Of a stretch of DNA of 64,000 nt, positions 60,538-64,000 are shown in pieces. Numbering within the stretch: position 1 is the stretch's first letter; each line of letters begins with the position of its first letter. The position numbers were made by a program, and so were the translations under genes. Source of the stretch: Mesostigma viride (lineage: Eukaryota; Streptophyta; Mesostigmatophyceae; Mesostigmatales; Mesostigmataceae); contig RPFO01001752.1 of assembly GCA_009746045.1 (NCBI GenBank), positions 59,728 through 123,727 on the forward strand, in the 5' to 3' direction. The notes under the pieces are model-generated. The model did not search any database. It saw only the letters and a list, made by a program, of their open reading frames with translations, and was not told where the DNA came from.

Positions 60538-61606
60538 AGCGACACGGACCTCTCCCACGCAGGTATCACTCTGTTGACGCACCTCCAGCTCATAAAATTT
60601 CGCACTTGCTCTTCAAACATAAAATTTTGACGTATAAAACCATGGCTGCGCATTCCCCATCCCAATTTTCTAGCCTACGTTGCCTGCCATCGCCAGCCAG
60701 CACAAGGAAAATTGCTCGCGCAGCACGTCACTTTGTTTTTCGCCCCGAGCATGCCGCACGCTTTGCCAATAATTCCCAGTTCCCACTGCCCAGCAAGACT
60801 TTTTTACATGCGATATACTTTAGAGATATTTCGGTGGAAGATACTTGGAAATTTCGTTACGTTCGTATTTCCATGGACAATGTGCCAAATTACTAAATAT
60901 AATTTTGAAATTCTGACAAATTTTCAGCTCGCACTTAACCACTATGAATTTCAGCATACCATTCGATATACTTTAGAGATAATTCAGCGTCAGATACTTG
61001 GAAATTTCCTTACGGTCGTATTTCAAGTGAAATTCTGACAAATTTCTCCGCTCGGACTGAACCACAATCAATTTCCGCATACCATTCGATATAGTAAATA
61101 TAATTTTGCGTTTCCGTTCAGCAACGCTATGAACGTTTTCGTTCGTAACGGAAAAGTCCGGCTCGTTTGATTCTATTTTCCCTGTTCAGGTGTGAACGTT
61201 TCCGTTCAGCACATAACTGTCATTTTGTCTCGCTTGCTTATCAAATTTCACATCCCACGTCCTGTGCGCCGAAAAGTTTTAGTACAGATATCGGTTCGCG
61301 ACTTTTTGTTTGACGGTTAAATAAGTCAACGCGCCGTACCGTCCTGAGGCCGCGCGGATTGGCGAGACGCCCCACCTGCCCGCGAAAGTCTGAACGTGTT
61401 CAGCATTTCAGCACCCGTTCAGGAAAACACGACACTCGATCTCCAAGGTTTGGGGATTTCTTTGTACTACGCCGATTGGCCATCTCGCAACGGTCCTGGA
61501 CGTCGTCCGCTCCCGCGCTAGGGGGCGCGGGGGACGGCCCCACCTTCGGCCTACGGCCTCGGCCAAAGTTTTCGGGCTTCATAAATCGTAGTTACATTAG
61601 GGGACA

Positions 61607-62967
61607 TGCATGGGGTTAGGGGGGGGCTGGCACGCGTGTGTGGGTTGGTAGGGTGGCTGCCATGCGTGCGTGGGTGTGTGGGGTGGCTGGCATGCGTACG
61701 TGGTGTGGGGGGTGGCTGGCATGCATAAGTGGGTTTGTGATGGGCTGGCATGCGTGCGTGGGTTGGTGGGGGGCTGCCATGCATGCGTGGGGTTAGGAGG
61801 GGCTGGCACGCGTGTGTGGGTTCGTGGGGTGGCTGCCATGCGTGCGTGGGTGTGTGGGGTGGCTGGCATGCGTACGTGGGTGTGTGGGTGGCTGGCATGC
61901 ATAAGTGGGTTTGTAATGGGCTGGCATGCGTGCGTGGGTTGGTGGGGTGGCTGGCATGCATGCGTGCATGTGGGGGGTCGCTGGCATGCATGCGTGGGTT
62001 TGTGGGGTAGCTGGCATGCAGGCGTGGGTGTGGGAGGGGCTGGCATGCATGCGTGGGTGTGGGGGGTGGCTGGCATGCATGCCTGCATGTAGGGTGGGGC
62101 TGGCATGCGTGCGTGGGTGTGGGGGGGGGCTCGCATGCGTGCGTGGGTGTGTGTGGGGGCTCGCATGCGTGCGTGGGTGTGGGGGGGAGTGGCATGCATG
62201 CGTGGGTGTGGTGGGGGGCTGCCATGCATGCATGGGGTTAGGGGGGGCTGGCACGCGTGTGTGGGTTGGTAGGGTGGCTGCCATGCGTGCGTGGGTGTGT
62301 GGGGTGGCTGGCATGCGTACGTGGGTGTGGGGGGTGGCTGGCATGCATAAGTGGGTTTGTGATGGGCTGGCATGCGTGCGTGGGTTGGTGGGGTGGCTGG
62401 CATGCATGCGTGCATGTGGGGGTCGCTGGCATGCATGCGTGGGTTTGTGGGGTAGCTGGCATGCGGGCGTGGGTGTGGGAGGGGCTGGCATGCATGCGTG
62501 GGTGTGGGGGGTGGCTGGCATGCATGCCTGCATGTGGGGTAGAGCTGGCATGCGTGCGTGGGTGTGGGGGGGGGCTGCCATGCGTGTGTCGGGGGGCTGG
62601 CATGCGTGGGTGGTTGGCGGGGGAGTGGCATGCATGCGTGGGTGTGGTGGGGAGCTGCCATGCATGCGTGGTTTTAAGGGGGGGCTGGCACGCGTGCGTG
62701 GGTTCGTGGGGTGGCTGCCATGCGTGCGTGGGGTGGGGGGTGGCTGGCATGCGTAAGTGGCTGTGGGGGTTGCTGGAATGCATAAGTGGGTTGTGGGGTG
62801 GCTGGCATGCGTGCGTGGGTGTGGGGGTGGCTGGCATGCGTGCGTGGATTGGTGGGGTGGCTGGCATGCATGCGGGCATGTGGGGGGTGGCTGGAATCCA
62901 TGCGTGGGTTTGTGGGGTATAGCTAACATGTGTGCGTGGGTGTGGGAGGGGCTGGCATGCATGCGTT
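61607..62967 (+). repeat. G-rich minisatellite of unit 10
   Basis: 1361 bp, corresponding to roughly the right two thirds of the unit 1 array. Confidence 0.97.
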
Positions 62968-63811
62968 GGTTGACATGCCATGGATGAAAAACGCCAAGAA
63001 GAGTATATGGCCCCGCTGCCACCAAAAATCACCTGGTTGATCAACCAAGGGGATAGCCTGCACAGTGAGACACAAACACAGCAGACCCAGCAAAGCAAAA
63101 TTCAGGTTGTAAGCGAGTGGAGATTACTTTTGACATGCTTGATGAAGAAATATATAACACACCTTCTATTGTCACACCTTCTATAAACAAATGGTTGATT
63201 GATCACCTTATGCACCACGTAAACATGCTACCAGACGCGCTCTTCAGTCCAGTCAAAATCCACGTGCGAAGCAAGTCAGCTTACGCAGAAAGCACCATGA
63301 ATGTCAGCCAGTACAGCAGTAAATGACGCCCCAAACCCGTGACCAGGCAAGCATCCAGAGGGGCTTTCACCGCCCAGTATATTCCAGAAAAAAGCATCAC
63401 AGATCCTTGGGCAACGGACGTTCACACAGGACATGCGAAGGACCATGAAGATGGCGTCCTGCACGGCTAAGAAAATAAAACGCAGACCCTTGCTACGCTA
63501 TGTCTTTGCTGCGACTAGGTGGATTCGGCGAAATGGAAAGAACGCAACCATGAAAATGCATCAGAAAGAGAGCAGGTACTACCCCGGTCATCGAAACAAA
63601 CGCCTCACCATCGGCATCGCCGGTTACGTCCCGTGGCAAAAAATCCAGCGTTCTTTCCAATATGATGTGGCGACAGCAGAAGCTCGTTGGCCACACCCCA
63701 AGCCTTCCACGAACAGCAAACTGATTTCACTAGGCACCCAATACGTAAAGCAGTTAAGCATGATACTACAATACCTAAATCTACAACGACATTCCATTTC
63801 CAGGTCGCCAT
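62923..63811 (-). CDS. Module D protein, copy 10
   Basis: Same three exons by offset; one substitution in the intron between exons 2 and 3. The upstream leader has lost single bases, so the upstream frame differs from other copies. Confidence 0.3.
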
Positions 63812-64000
63812 AGCGACACGGACCTCTCCCACGCAGGTATCACTCCGTTGACGCACCTCCAGCTCATAAAATTCGCACTTGCTCTTCAAACATAAAATTT
63901 TGACGTATAAAACATGGCTGCGCATTCCCCATCCCAATTTTCTAGCCTACGTTGCCTGTGAAATTCTGACAATATTTCTCCGCTCGACTGTAACCACAAT

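Larger units (their letters stand above)
56720..61606 (+). repeat. Long unit 9 (alpha tail, 4887 bp)
   Basis: Modules: a 56720-56961, b 56962-57749, minisatellite 57750-59693, D 59694-60797, tail 60798-61606. The tail stops at GGGGACA and is joined directly to satellite sequence, so the final AG of CAAG is lost. Confidence 0.95.
61607..64000 (+). repeat. Long unit 10, truncated at both ends
   Basis: Lacks modules a and b. The satellite (61607-62967) follows the tail of unit 9 directly, starting inside a monomer (TGCATGGGGTTAGG). Module D (62968-63958) breaks off at CTACGTTGCCTG and is joined to a TGAAATTCTGACAATATTTC repeat segment that runs to the window end. Several single-base deletions (for example ATAAAATTCGC for ATAAAATTTCGC) suggest it is older or poorly resolved. 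Confidence 0.9.

Noticed and set aside
19620-62690. GGGGTTAGGGG strings as telomeric repeats
   Set aside because: Occur singly within satellite monomers, never in tandem TTAGGG arrays.
19479-62967. Very long open frames (up to 808 codons) of His/Pro/Thr-rich or Gly/Val/Cys-rich repeats
   Set aside because: Monomers are mostly multiples of three, so several frames on both strands stay open at once; these are satellite artefacts without start context or splice logic.
12160-64000. Ribosomal RNA genes expected if this were an rDNA spacer
   Set aside because: No 18S, 5.8S, 28S or 5S-like sequence recognised anywhere in the window.

Overview
This is nuclear-type eukaryotic DNA. Support comes from spliceosomal introns (branch-point-like CTAAC, pyrimidine tracts, GTAAGT donors), GC-rich exons in AT-rich surroundings, abundant micro- and minisatellites, and no operons. 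The organism cannot be fixed from sequence alone. A large-genome protist or alga fits, but that is a guess. No rRNA, tRNA, CRISPR or bacterial feature was found.

Left part (1-12.2 kb), mostly single copy. Positions 1-547 are a stray copy of a 728-bp repeat that recurs at 12.2-18.4 kb. It lies inside or beside an intron that ends at 713. The following exon (714-1791) encodes the C-terminal half of a replication protein A large-subunit-like protein. A second gene, on the minus strand (2237-3908), appears only after splicing: five introns with good borders join six exons in one frame and give a hydrophobic protein I do not recognise. From 4310 to 11211 a 6.9-kb segment is bracketed by a perfect 32-bp inverted repeat. 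On both inner sides the repeat is followed, after 84-89 bp, by arrays of the 8-mer GTGACACC. This looks like a foldback-type mobile element. It holds a broken disordered-protein gene, a foldback, coding-like islands, long tetranucleotide arrays and a short ORF with a transposon-type Cys motif.

Right part (12.2-64 kb), almost entirely tandem repeats. First come eight full 728-bp units plus a partial one (12160-18447). Then follow nine long units of 3.9-5.1 kb and a truncated tenth (18448-64000), interrupted at 41791-43976 by three copies of a 733-bp unit. Each long unit has the same order: module a (GC-rich hairpin head, about 240 bp), module b (AT-rich, exactly 788 bp in every copy), a G-rich 27-30-bp minisatellite (1.3-2.4 kb), module D (1104 bp in eight of ten copies), and a variable tail e (alpha, beta or gamma type). 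Module D can encode a small three-exon minus-strand protein (117 aa), present in all ten copies.

The most unusual signal is how the blocks join. Three unrelated repeat families begin immediately after the same short context ending in CAAG, with a GC-rich hairpin at or close to the start. Switches from one family to another happen exactly at CAAG. In one copy the loop of the hairpin is inverted relative to all the others. Together these suggest a hairpin-based amplification or module-exchange process, either a transposable element or a spacer-promoter type repeat system. The minisatellite next to the 3' end of the amplified gene is also found, in short form, inside the last intron of the single-copy gene at 2.2-3.9 kb.
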